A stretch of DNA of 64,000 bases from Manis javanica (lineage: Eukaryota; Chordata; Mammalia; Pholidota; Manidae): assembly GCF_040802235.1 (NCBI RefSeq), contig NC_133163.1, forward strand, positions 67,126,001 to 67,190,000. The letters are read 5' to 3'. The position numbers and the translations under genes are program-made. Numbering within the stretch: the first letter of the stretch is position 1; the number at the start of each line of letters is the position of its first letter. The notes beneath the pieces are model-generated. The model searched no databases. It was not told where the DNA came from and saw only the letters and a list, made by a program, of their open reading frames with translations. This document shows, in pieces, positions 24,537 to 34,453 of this stretch.

Positions 24537-26290
24537 TCAGCGTGTGGTAAGGAGGTCACGTGAGGGTGAGGGATCTTCTGTGGCCAGAAGCTGGTAGTTC
24601 CTGAGTAAAAGCTGGTTGAAAGCTTGATTAGAGATTTTTCCAACTTGGGATTTGATGAACTTTATTATACAGGGTAAGAAGAGACAGGCGAGAAGAATGA
24701 TTATTATGGGGCCTGCAATGGGCCAGAGCCAGGTGAGGAGGAGGTTTGTTAGTATTGACGAGAATGGGTTGGAATTGGAAGCAGAGTGGAGACTGGAGGC
24801 AAGGTCGGTGAGTTTGGTAATGTCAGTTTCTACAATGCCAGATTCGTTGATGTAATAGCAGCACTCTTCCCAGAGGAAGACGCAGGTGCCGCCCTTCTCG
24901 GCTGTAAGCAGATCTAGGGCCCGCCGGTTTTGAAGGGTGACTTTAGCTAGCGAAGTGACCTGTCTTTGGAGAGAGGCTAGAGAATCGGCAGTGGATGTCA
25001 GGGCTCCCTCAAGTTTGGCATTGAGATCTCTAACTGCCCATAGAGAGTGACCCAAGGCTTCTCCCGAAAACCCTGCCCCAATGGCTGAGGTGGTCCAAGA
25101 GATACTGACCATGATGGGAAGGAAAGCAGCCCTTTTTGTGCGCGAGGGCAAGGGAGATTGGAGCTCAAGGAATTCTGCCATGCTGCAAAGTGTTAACTGT
25201 GGGATTAGGGTGACGAGAATGCAGGGTGTATCGGAGTTGAGAGGCAGTGAGTTGAAAAGACTGCTATTACACTAAAAGAAGTGTCCTGGTTGCGTAAAAG
25301 TCTTAGAGCCGGAGGTAGGGGTGTAGATAGAGAGGCAGTGAAGTGCACTGGAGGGGGGTGGAGTTGGGCCTACACAGTGGTGGATGGTGAGATTATCTGA
25401 GTATTCTGGTTCCCATAGGGGTATGTCTGCCAGGGAGCAGAGGGGTTGTCTTTCTGCATGGAAGGAGTAGTTGGAAATATTAAGGGGCATGGCAGCCAGC
25501 AGTGGGCGCTGTAGTGATGCGCACAAGAAACAATTGGCGGTGTTAAGGGTGTGGTTGAGAAAGATGGTGGTGTCCTGAATGAGCTGTAATGAAGAGTAGG
25601 AGAAATGGGAAGAGGGGCGGGGATAAGAAGATGAAGAGGCGCTGTCAAGAGTTTGGATAATGACTTTTTTGGAATGTCTGCTATCTGATGCAACTTGAGA
25701 GATCTGGGAATGAGAGGGAACATACTTTCGAGAGATATGAAGGGTACTGTGGGGGGTCGAGGACCCCCCGTAGTAAACTGAGGCTGTGACTCTGGCAGCC
25801 CATCGAGAGTCCCAGGGATCTGGGATTGATAAGGAGAATGAGCCATTGGGATATTTCATGAAACGGTTGGAGGAGTAATACTGTGGGTACTGGAAGTTAC
25901 CTATGTAGTGAATGGTGCAAGACTAGTAGGGACATCTCCTGTAGGTATCTGGCCATCGCCTGCAATAGGCTTGTTTTTGGTCATAGAGGAAGCAGAGGTA
26001 GGGAAAATAAGGGTAGCTGCTAGTGAACACTTCAGTGGAGGGAGGAAAGTGGAGGTATAAAGGCTCAGAGCAGCTTTTCAGAGGGCAGTCTGCTGTGGCA
26101 ATGAGGGCAGTAACTTTTGTTTGATGCTGTGTGTAAGTCTGTCTGACTTTGAATCGCCATACAAAGGAGGCTGGGGTGGTGGGGAAGACAATAGGAATGA
26201 GGAAAAAAAGGCGAGAGAGCAGTAAAGGAGGAAAAAGTCATGATTCGGGTATGGATGGCAAAGGGGGTGAACGGGATTTTGGAGAAAAGA
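24537..26290 (-). pseudogene. retroviral env, SU broken, TM frame open
   Basis: Envelope glycoprotein remnant. The surface (SU) part runs from about 26290 (a hydrophobic leader-like stretch) to about 25200. It is split by stops and frameshifts; 25272-25859 is its longest open part. The transmembrane (TM) part is open for 214 residues (25181-24537). It has a basic furin-type RTKR at residues 14-17, a hydrophobic fusion-peptide-like segment at 18-40, the conserved LQNRRALDLL-type segment at 83-92, CX6CC at C100/C107/C108, a membrane helix at about 146-170 and a short tail. A stop separates SU from TM between 25271 and 25182, so no full Env can be made. These features are typical of gammaretroviral-type Env. 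Confidence 0.9.
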
Positions 26291-27233
26291 GGACAGTAAG
26301 GTCAGGAGTCTGGAGGGAGGGAGAGTCTGTAAACTTTTGTAGGTAAAGAGATCTTTTAGGTGATGTGGGGACAGAATGGTAAGGGGCGCCCTGAATGTCA
26401 GTTTATGAGCTTCTTCCTGCAAGAGCTGTCTAGCGGCTAATGCTCGTAGGCAGGGGGCACATCCCCAAACTGTGGGGTCTAATTGCTTGGAGAGATAAGC
26501 TACTGGGGGGCAAAGGATGGGCCATAATATTGGCCTAGGACTCTTAGAGCTTGACTGGACCTCTCATGAATGTATAATGAGAAGGGCTTCGACAAATCAG
26601 GAAGATGGAGAGCTGGGGCTTCCACAAGGGCTTGACAGAGCTTAATGAAGGAGTGTCGGGGTGAGGAGGATAATGGTTTTTTAGGGGGGCTCTTGCTGAG
26701 GTTGTATAGGGGTCTTGCCAACAGGGTGCAGGGAGAAGTTAGGGATCTACGTTCTAAAATATCTAGCTAGGCTTAGAAAGGGCCTAGAAAGGAAAGGATT
26801 TCTGTCTTGGTTTTGGGAATGGGCAGGTCAGAGAGGAGCCATTTTCTGTCTAAGGTAATGGACTTTCTTTGTTGAGATAGAAGGAATCTGAGGTAAGTGA
26901 TAGAAGGGGAAGAGATTTGAGCTTTGACGGGGGATACTCGGTAACTTCTGGAAGCTAGAAGGTTAAGTAGGGAGGCAGTGTCAAGTTGAGACTGTTCCCA
27001 CGAGAGACTGCAGAGTAGAAGATTGTCTATGTATTATAAGGTGGACTTGGAGTGATCATGATGAAACTGTTTGAGGTCCTGAGCTAGGACCTGTCTAAAA
27101 ATATGGGGACTATCTCGGAAGCTTTGTGGCAAAACTGACCAAGTGAGTTATTTAGAATGTCTTGTGTATGGGTCCGTCCAGGTGAAGATGAAAAAATCTT
27201 GGGAGCAGGGGTCTAGAGGGATAGAAAAATGGA

Positions 27234-27365
27234 TCTTTGAGATTTAGGACTGAGATGTGGGATGCTGAGGCTGTATGGATTTGGAACTAAGGGATGGATA
27301 GGGACAATGGCTATGGTGATGAGGCGAAGGTCTTGGACAAGGCGGCAAGATCCATTGGTTTTTTT
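27234..27365 (-). repeat. 152-bp tandem duplication in RT, copy 1 (left part)
   Basis: This is the first 132 bp of a 152-bp unit. The remaining 20 bp lie on the other side of the young L1 at 36099-36118. Copy 2 is at 36120-36271. The two copies differ at about five positions. Confidence 0.9.
27352..27365. repeat. young L1 target-site duplication, left
   Basis: CCATTGGTTTTTTT precedes the L1 poly(T) and recurs at 36085-36098 after the L1 5' end. It is exact for 14 bp, with the usual ambiguity where it merges with the T-run. Confidence 0.85.
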
Positions 27366-27379
27366 TTTTTTTTTTTTTT

Positions 27380-29016
27380 GAGAGGGCATCTCTCATATTT
27401 ATTGATCAAATGGTTGTTAACAACAATAAAATTCAGTATAGGGGGGTCAATGCTCAATGTACAGTCATTAATCCATCTCAAGCCTAATTCTCGTCAGTCT
27501 CCAATCTTCTGAAGCATAACGAACAAGTTCTTACATGGTGAACGAATTCTTACAGAGTGAATAAATTCTTACATGGTGAACAGTACAAGGGCATTCATCA
27601 CAGAAACTTTCGGTTTTGATCATGCAATATGACCTATAAACCATCAGGTCAAATATGAATATTCATTTGATTTTTGTACTTGATTTATATGTTGATCCCA
27701 CATTTCTCCTATTATTATTATTATTATTTTTATTTTTAATAAAATGCTGAAGTGGTAGGTAGATGCAAGATAAAGGTAGAAAACATAGTTTAGTGCTGTA
27801 AGAAGGCAAATGTAGATGATCAGATGATCAGGTGTGTGCCTATAGACTAAGTATTAATCCAGGCTAGACAAGGGCAGCAAGACATCCACGGATGCAGAAG
27901 ATTTCTCTCAAAGCAGGGGGGGTGAGGTTCTGAGCCTCACCTCTGTTGATCCCCAAATTCTCACCTGATGGCCCCCCTGCGACTGTGCCTGTCTTAGGTT
28001 GTTCCTCCCTTGAGGAATCTTACCCGTCTCTGGCTAACCAGCCATCTTCTGGGGCCATACAGGGAAATGTAAAGTTGGTGAGAGAGAAGCCATATTGTTT
28101 GCAAAGGTTAGCTTTTTACTTCTTTGCAGATTTATGCCCTGTGGCTTCTATGCCCAGCACTTGTCTCGAGGTATCTTTACCACCTGGAGGAATTATGATA
28201 CTCGGTAAATTCGATATGAGGCACGAATTCTATTTAAGGTTTGTAATTAGGAATGAAGAAGAAAAGCTATAGATGTAGCATATGAAGGAAACTTGGGAGG
28301 ATTGATTATTTCTTTGACATATCTTCTTGTATAGTACCTTAAGTATGTATAGGTTTTAAACTACTAACTAATTTGCACACACATATTAACATAATAGGAA
28401 TACGGTGACATAAACAAAGCAAATCTATAATTACCAGCCATCTCCACTGAAGCCAAGAAAACCATTTAGGCACCCTAGGCATTTGTGAAAATTTATCTAT
28501 GATATGATGGATATTTTCCAACTGTACTTGAACCATCAGACAAATTGAAGCAGCCCATTTCTGGGATCTGTTCACATCCCATATGTTCTTTTAACCATAG
28601 ATAGTCTATAGTCATGAGATTTTGGGGTGCTACAACTTGCACCCCTCCCAACTCCTGGTTGAGTTCCAACAGTACAGATCCAGTCAAATTCGTTGTCTCA
28701 CTGTATGCACATGCCAGCCTAGACATCTCCCTCCTCCTTCTTATGGCAAGTCCAGGAGACGGTGGGCTGGATGCAGCCACAACCGCAGCATCGTCCGGAT
28801 CCCTGTGGAGGCTTTTTGATGATCATCCCCCGGCACGAGTCCTCCAGAGAGTGCTGATGCCGGAAGCTCCTCCTCATATCGTATCTTTGTTCATTTTCTG
28901 GGTATCCAAGCTAGGCCTTGATCTTCTGCATAGAAACAAACAGACCCTTTGCCCACACTTTGACATGCCCTCTATACCACTGTGCAGAACTCATTGGAGG
29001 TCAGCACACAGTAACT
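27380..29016 (-). other. retrovirus-derived 3' tail of the young L1
   Basis: This tail is absent from the older L1 copies in the window. On the minus strand it begins after an A-run, passes an env transmembrane remnant (28780-28339) and ends in an LTR-like terminus: TGTGGGATCAAC near 27700, AATAAA just before GAGAGATGCCCTCTC, then poly(A). The equivalent is at 57297-58936 in the second copy. The sense orientation is the same as L1, which fits transcriptional readthrough into a downstream retroviral relic. Confidence 0.85.
28339..28780 (-). pseudogene. env TM remnant inside the young L1 tail
   Basis: Two overlapping frames (28780-28493 and 28575-28339) together resemble a retroviral TM ectodomain and membrane anchor. 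The first has QNLMTIDYLWLKEH at residues 53-66 followed by C69 and C77, where a Gly replaces the first Cys of the usual CX6CC pair, then FNLSD. The second has a WFSWL-type pre-membrane motif and a hydrophobic anchor. A frame change separates them, so no continuous product exists. This is not the TM type of the host provirus at 24.5-25.2 kb. Confidence 0.75.
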
Positions 29017-29214
29017 GCTTTTTTTTTTTTTTTTTTAATTAAGAGAAAGGAATATTATCAGAAAAGAGTACCTCCATAGCTGATCATCTGACACCCTTTA
29101 AGTGATCAACATTAAGGATATTTAAAGCATGCGTTGATCTTTGATTTACCAATAGTTTTATCCTGTTAAGGAGTAATCCCCCTTTTCTTTCTTTCTTTCT
29201 TTTTTTTTTTTTTT
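29017..29214 (-). other. short module between two A-runs in the L1 tail
   Basis: About 145 bp (29038-29180) bounded by T-runs on the plus strand at 29019-29036 and 29182-29214 (the latter mixed with CTTT units). The module has no recognised identity. The copy at 57135-57276 has the same arrangement. Confidence 0.8.
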
Positions 29215-29364
29215 AATTTTTAATGTACAATTACCTGAAGAATACTATGTTTACTATGCTCTCCCCTATATCAGGTCCCCCCTAACAACCACATTACGGT
29301 TACTGTCCATCAGCTTAGCAAAATGTGGTAGAGTCACTACTTGTCCTCTCTGTGTTGTGCAGCA

Positions 29365-29465
29365 CACCCTCCCCTTTCTCCCTGCCCCCCATGCATGCTA
29401 ATCTTAATACCCCCCTTCTTCTTCCCCCCCCTTATCCCTCCCTGCCCACCCATCCTCCCCAGTTC
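29365..29465 (-). other. G-rich polypurine tract of L1 3' UTR
   Basis: The minus strand holds several runs of 4-8 G (plus-strand C-runs). This is the G-rich tract known from mammalian L1 3' UTRs, able in principle to form G-quadruplexes. Confidence 0.85.
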
Positions 29466-29555
29466 CTTTCCCTTTGGTACCTGTTAGTCCATTTTTGGGT
29501 TCTGTAATTCTGCTGCTGTTTTGTTCCTTCAGTTTTTCCTTTGTTCCTATACTCC

Positions 29556-32500
29556 TCAGATGAGTGAAATCATTTGGTATTTCTCTTTCTCCGCTTGGCT
29601 TATTTCACTGAGCATAATACTCTCCAGCTCCATCCATGTTGCTGCAAATGGTTGGATTTTTCCACTTCTTATGGCTGAGTAGTATTCCATTGTGTATATG
29701 TACCACATCTTCTTTATCCATTCATCTACAGATGGACATTTAGGTTGCTTCCAATTCTTGGCTATTGTAAATAGTGCTGCGATAAACATAGGAGTGCATC
29801 TGTCTTTCTCAAACTTGATTGCTGCGTTCTTAGGGTAAATTCCTAGGAGTGGAATTCCTGGGTCAAATGGTAGGTCTGTTTTGAGCATTTTGATGCACCT
29901 CCATACTGCTTTCCACAATGGTTGAACTAATTTACATTCCCACCAGCAGTGTAGGAGGGTTCCCCTTTCTCCACAGCCTCGCCAACATTTGTTGTTGTCT
30001 TTTGGATGGCAGCTATCCTTACTGGTGTGAGGTGATACCTCATTGTAGTTTTAATTTGCATTTCTCTGATAATTAGCGATGTGGAGCATCTTTTCATGTG
30101 TCTCTTGGCCATCTGTATTTCTTTTTTGGAGAACTGTCTGTTCAGTTCCTCTGCCCATTTTTTAATTGGGTTATTTGTTTTTTGTTTGTTGAGGCGTGTG
30201 AGCTCTTTATATATTCTGGACGTCAAGCCTTTATCAGATCTGTCATTTTCAAATATATTCTCCCATACTGTAGGGTTCCTTTTTGTTCTATTGATGGTGT
30301 CTTTCACTGTACAGAAGCTTTTCAGCTTAATGTAGTCCCACTTGCTCATTTTTGCTGTTGTTTTCCTTGCCCGGGGAGATATGTTCAAGAAGAGATCACT
30401 CATGTTTATGTCTAAGAGGTTTTTGCCTATGTTTTTTTCCAAGAGTTTAATGGATTCGTGACTTACATTCAGGTCTTTGATCCATTTTGAGTTTACCTTT
30501 GTATATGGGGTTAGACAATAGTCCAGTTTCATTCTCCTACATGTAGCTGTCCAGTTTTGCCAGCACCATCTGTTGAAGAGACTGTCATTTTGCCATTGTA
30601 TGTCCATGGCTCCTTTATCAAATATTAATTGACCATATATGTTTGGGTTAATTTCTGGGGTCTCTAATCTGTTCCACTGGTCTGTGGCTCTGTTCTTATG
30701 CCAGTACCAAATTGTCTTGATTACTATGGCTTTGTAGTAGAGCTTGAAGTTGGGGAGTGAGATCCCCCCTACTTTATTCTTCTTTTTCAGGATTGCTTTG
30801 GCTATTCGGGGTCTTTGGTGTTTCCATATGAATTTTTGAATTATTTGTTCCAATTCATTGAAGAATGTTGCTGGTAATTTGAGAGGGATTGCATCAAATT
30901 TGTATATTGCTTTCGGCAGGATGGCCATTTTGACGATATTAATTCTTCCTAGCCATGAGCATGGGATGAGTTTCCATTTATTAGTGTCCCCTTTAATTTC
31001 TCTTAAGAGTGACTTGTAGTTTTCAGAGTATAAGTCTTTCACTTCCTTGGTTAGGTTTATTCCTAGGTATTTTATTCTTTTTGATGCAATGGTGAATGGA
31101 ATTGTTTTCCTGATTTCTCTTTCTATTGATTCGTTGTTAGTGTATAGGAAAGCTACAGATTTCTGTGTGTTGATTTTGTATCCTGCAACTTTGCTGTATT
31201 CCGATATCAGTTCTAGTAGTTTTGGAGTGGAGTCTTTAGGGTTTTTTATGTACAGTATCATATCATCTGCAAATAGTGACAGTTTAACTTCTTCTTTACC
31301 AATCTGGATTCCTTGTATTTCTTTGTTTTGTCTGATTGCCGTGGCTAGGACCTCCAGTACTATGTTAAATAACAGTGGGGAGAGTGGGCATCCCTGTCTG
31401 GTTCCCGATCTCAGTGGAAATGCTTTCAGCTTCTCGCTGTTCAGTATAATGCTAGCTGTGGGTTTATCATATATGGCCTTTATTATGTTGAGGTACTTGC
31501 CCTCTATTCCCATTTTGCTGAGAGTTTTTATCATGAATGGATGTTGAATTTTGTCAAATGCTTTTTCAGCATCTATGGAGATGATCATGTGGTTTTTGTC
31601 TTTCTTTTTGTTGATGTGGTGGATGATGTTGATGGATTTTCGAATGTTGTACCATCCTTGCATCCCTGGGATGAACCCCACTTGGTCATGGTGTATGATC
31701 CTTTTGATATACTGTTGAATTCTGTTTGCTAATATTTTATTGAGTATTTTTGCATCTACATTCATCAGGGATATTGGTCTGTAATTTTCTTTTTTGGTGG
31801 GGTCTTTTCCTGGTTTTGGTATTAGGGTGATGTTGGCTTCATAGAATGAGTTTGGGAGTATTCCCTCTTCTTCTATTTTGTGGAACACTTTAAGGAGAAT
31901 GGGTATTATGTCTTCTCTGTGTGTCTGATAAAATTCTGAGGTAAATCCATCCGGCCCCGGGGTTTTGCTCTTGGGTAGTTTTTTGATTACTGTTTCAATT
32001 TCTTTGCTTGTAATTGGTTTGTTTAACTTTTGTGTTTCTTCCTTGGTCAGTCTTGGGAGGTTGTATTTTTCTAGGAAGTTGTCCATTTCTTCTAGGTTTT
32101 CCAGCTTGTTGGCATATAGGTTTTCATAGTAGTCTTTAATAATTCTTTGTATTTCTGTGGAGTCTGTCGTGATTTTTCCATTCTCATTTCTGATTATGTT
32201 GATTTGTGTTGACTCTCTTTTTCTCTTAATAAGTTGGGCTAGAGGCTTATCTATTTTGTTTATTTTCTCAAAGAACCAGCTCTTGGTTTCGTTGATTTTT
32301 GCTATTGTTTTATTCTTCTCAATTTTGTTTATTTCTTCTCTGATCTTTATTATGTCCCTCCTTCTGCTGACTTTAGGCCTCATTTGTTCTTCTTTTTCCA
32401 ATTTTAATAATTGTGATGTTAGACTATTCATTTGGGATTGTTCTTCCTTCTTCAAGTGTGCCTGGATTGCTATATACTTTCCTCTTTAGACTGCTTTCGC

Positions 32501-33394
32501 TGCATCCCACAGAAGTTGGGGCTTAGTGTTGTTGTTGTCATTTGTTTCTATATATTCCTTGATCTCTATTTTGATTTGTTCATTGATCCATTGATTATTT
32601 AGTAGCATGTTGTTAAGCCTCCATGTGTTTGTGAGCCTTTTTGTTTTCTTTGTAGAATTTATTTCTACTTTCATACCTTTGTGGTCTGAAAAATTGGTTG
32701 GTAGAATTTCAATATTGTGGAATTTACTGAGGCTCTTTTTGTGAGCTAGTATGTGGTCTATTCTGGAGAATGTTCCATGTGCACTTGAGAAGAATGTATA
32801 TCCTGTTGCTTTTGGATGTAAAGTTCTATAGATGTCTATTAGGTCCATCTGTTCTAGTGTGTTGTTCAGTGCCTGTGTGTCTTTACTTATTTTCTGCCCG
32901 GTGGATCTATCCTTTGGGGTGAGTGGTGTGTTGAAGTCTCCTACAATGAATGCATTGCAGTCTATTTCCCTCTTTAGTTCTGTTAGTATTTGCTTCACAT
33001 ATGCTGGTGCTCCTGTATTGGGTGCATATATATTTAGAATGGTTATATCCTCTTGTTGGACTAAGCCCTTTATCATTATGTAGTGGCCTTCTTTATCTCT
33101 TGTTACTTTCTTTGTTTTGAAGTCTATTTTGTCTGATATTAGTACTGCAACCCCTGCTTTCTTCTCACTGTTGTTTGCCTGAAATATGTTTTTCCATCCC
33201 TTGACTTTTAGTCTATGCTTATCTTTGGGTTTAAGGTGAGTTTCTTGTAAGCAGCATATAGATGGGTCTTGCTTTTTTATCCATTCTATTACTCTATGTC
33301 TTTTGATTGGTGCATTAAGTCCATTTACATTTAGGGTGACTATTGAAAGATATGTACTTATTGCCATTGCAGGCTTTAGATTCGTGGTTACCAA
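29556..33394 (-). pseudogene. L1 ORF2 (endonuclease-reverse transcriptase), two lesions
   Basis: Nearly complete ORF2, ~1,280 codons, which is the family length. The endonuclease (33394-32486, 302 residues) retains LNVNGLN, QETH, GDFN and SDHKG active-site motifs. An in-frame TAA follows DAAKAV (32488-32486), and the same frame reopens and runs to 29927, so this is a point nonsense change. The RT domain retains [31 protein letters not shown] and FADD (31262-31273). Near 30000 a small deletion (4 nt relative to the older L1s) shifts the frame, so translation ends at GGNVN (29927) before the C-terminal CX3CX7HX4C motif. The final 120 codons (29918-29556) continue in the other frame. The second young copy shares the frameshift; it does not extend to the nonsense site. 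Confidence 0.93.
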
Positions 33395-33562
33395 AGGTTC
33401 AAGGTTAGCTTCTTTAGTATCTTACTGCCTAACTTAGCTCGCTTATTGAGCTGTTATATACACTGTCTGGAGAGTCTTTTCTTCTCTCCCTTCTTATTCC
33501 TCCTCCTCCATTCTTCATATGTTGTGTGTTTTGTTCTGTGCTCTTTTTAGGGGTGCTCCCAT

Positions 33563-34453
33563 CTAGAGCAGTCCCTGTAGGATGCCCTGTAGAGGTGGTT
33601 TGTGGGAAGCAAATTCCCTCAGCTTTTGCTTGTCTGGGAATTGTTTGATCCCACCATCATATTTAAATGATAGTCGTGCTGGATACAGTATCCTTGGTTC
33701 AAGGCCCTTCTGTTTCATTGCATTAAGTATATCATGCCATTCTCTTCTGGCCTGTAGGGTTTCTGTTGAGAAGTCTGATGTTAGCCTGATTGGTTTTCCT
33801 TTATAGGTGACCTTTTTCTCTCTAGCTGCCTTTAAAACTCTTTCCTTGTCCTTGATCCTTGCCATTTTAATTATTATGTGTCTTGGTGTTGTCCTCCTTG
33901 GATCCTTTCTGTTGGGGGTTCTGTATAATTCCATGGTCTGTTCGATTATTTCCTCCCCCAGTTTGGGGAAGTTTTCAGCAATTATTTCTTCAAAGACACT
34001 TTCTATCCCTTTTCCTCTTTCTTCCTCTTCTGGTATCCCTATAATACGAATATTTTTCCTTTTGTATTGGTCACATATTTCTCTTAGTGTTGTTTCATTC
34101 CTGGAGATCCTTTTATCTCTCTCTATGTCAGCTTCTATACGTTCCTGTTCTCTGGCTTCTATTCCTTCAATGGCCTCTTGCATCTTATCCATTCTGCTTA
34201 TAAATCCTTCCAGGGATTGTTTCACTTCTGTGATCTCTTTCCTGACATCTGTGATCTCCTTCCGGACTTCATCCCACTGCTCTTGCATTTTTCTCTGCAT
34301 CTCATCCCATTGCTCTTGCATTTTTTTCTGCATCTCTGTCAGCATGTTCATGATTTTTATTTTGAATTCTTTTTCAGGAGGACTAGTTAGGTCTGTCTCC
34401 TTCTCAGGTGTTGTCTCTGTGATCTTTGTCTGCCTGTAGTTTTGCCTTTTCAT
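33563..34453 (-). CDS. L1 ORF1p, intact RNA-binding protein
   Basis: 296 codons, uninterrupted; canonical L1 ORF1p is ~300-370 residues. ORF1p trimerises, binds L1 RNA in cytoplasmic particles and is needed for retrotransposition. Seen here: a short N-terminal part, a coiled coil at about residues 28-130 with an 11-residue duplication and a 7-residue duplication, an RRM at about 132-230 (NIRIIGIPEEEE) and a C-terminal domain with YKGKPIRLTSDFSTETLQ, ARLSFKYDGGIKQFPD. The start is the ATG at 34453, which begins MKRQNYRQTK as in related copies. ORF2 starts 168 bp downstream of the ORF1 stop. It would be expressed only if the L1 promoter is active; the element is nested in a provirus. Codon use is A-rich, as usual for L1. 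Confidence 0.93.
   Translation of the reverse strand: MKRQNYRQTKITETTPEKETDLTSPPEKEFKIKIMNMLTEMQKKMQEQWDEMQRKMQEQWDEVRKEITDVRKEITEVKQSLEGFISRMDKMQEAIEGIEAREQERIEADIERDKRISRNETTLREICDQYKRKNIRIIGIPEEEERGKGIESVFEEIIAENFPKLGEEIIEQTMELYRTPNRKDPRRTTPRHIIIKMARIKDKERVLKAAREKKVTYKGKPIRLTSDFSTETLQARREWHDILNAMKQKGLEPRILYPARLSFKYDGGIKQFPDKQKLREFASHKPPLQGILQGLL
34228..34336 (-). repeat. 33-bp and 21-bp tandem duplications in the ORF1 coiled coil
   Basis: Plus-strand 34271-34303 repeats at 34304-34336 (33 bp, 11 codons), and 34228-34248 repeats at 34249-34269 (21 bp, 7 codons). Both keep the frame and the heptad/hendecad register of the coiled coil. Confidence 0.9.

Larger units (their letters stand above)
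26291..27365 (-). pseudogene. retroviral pol remnant: RT C-terminal half
   Basis: This continues the reverse transcriptase interrupted by the L1. The catalytic YxDD region is at 27022-27033, where the second Asp codon reads Asn (YIDN) and a stop lies one codon upstream. The thumb/connection region follows, with frames at 26500-26721 (KPFSLYIHERSSQALRVLGQ) and 26078-26422. Multiple stops and frameshifts are present. RNase H and integrase are not found. The sequence passes from the RT connection region straight into the env leader near 26290. Confidence 0.85.

Noticed and set aside
30081..34439. Hydrophobic plus-strand frames across the young L1 as genes
   Set aside because: All are antisense shadows of the A-rich ORF1/ORF2 of the L1 on the minus strand.
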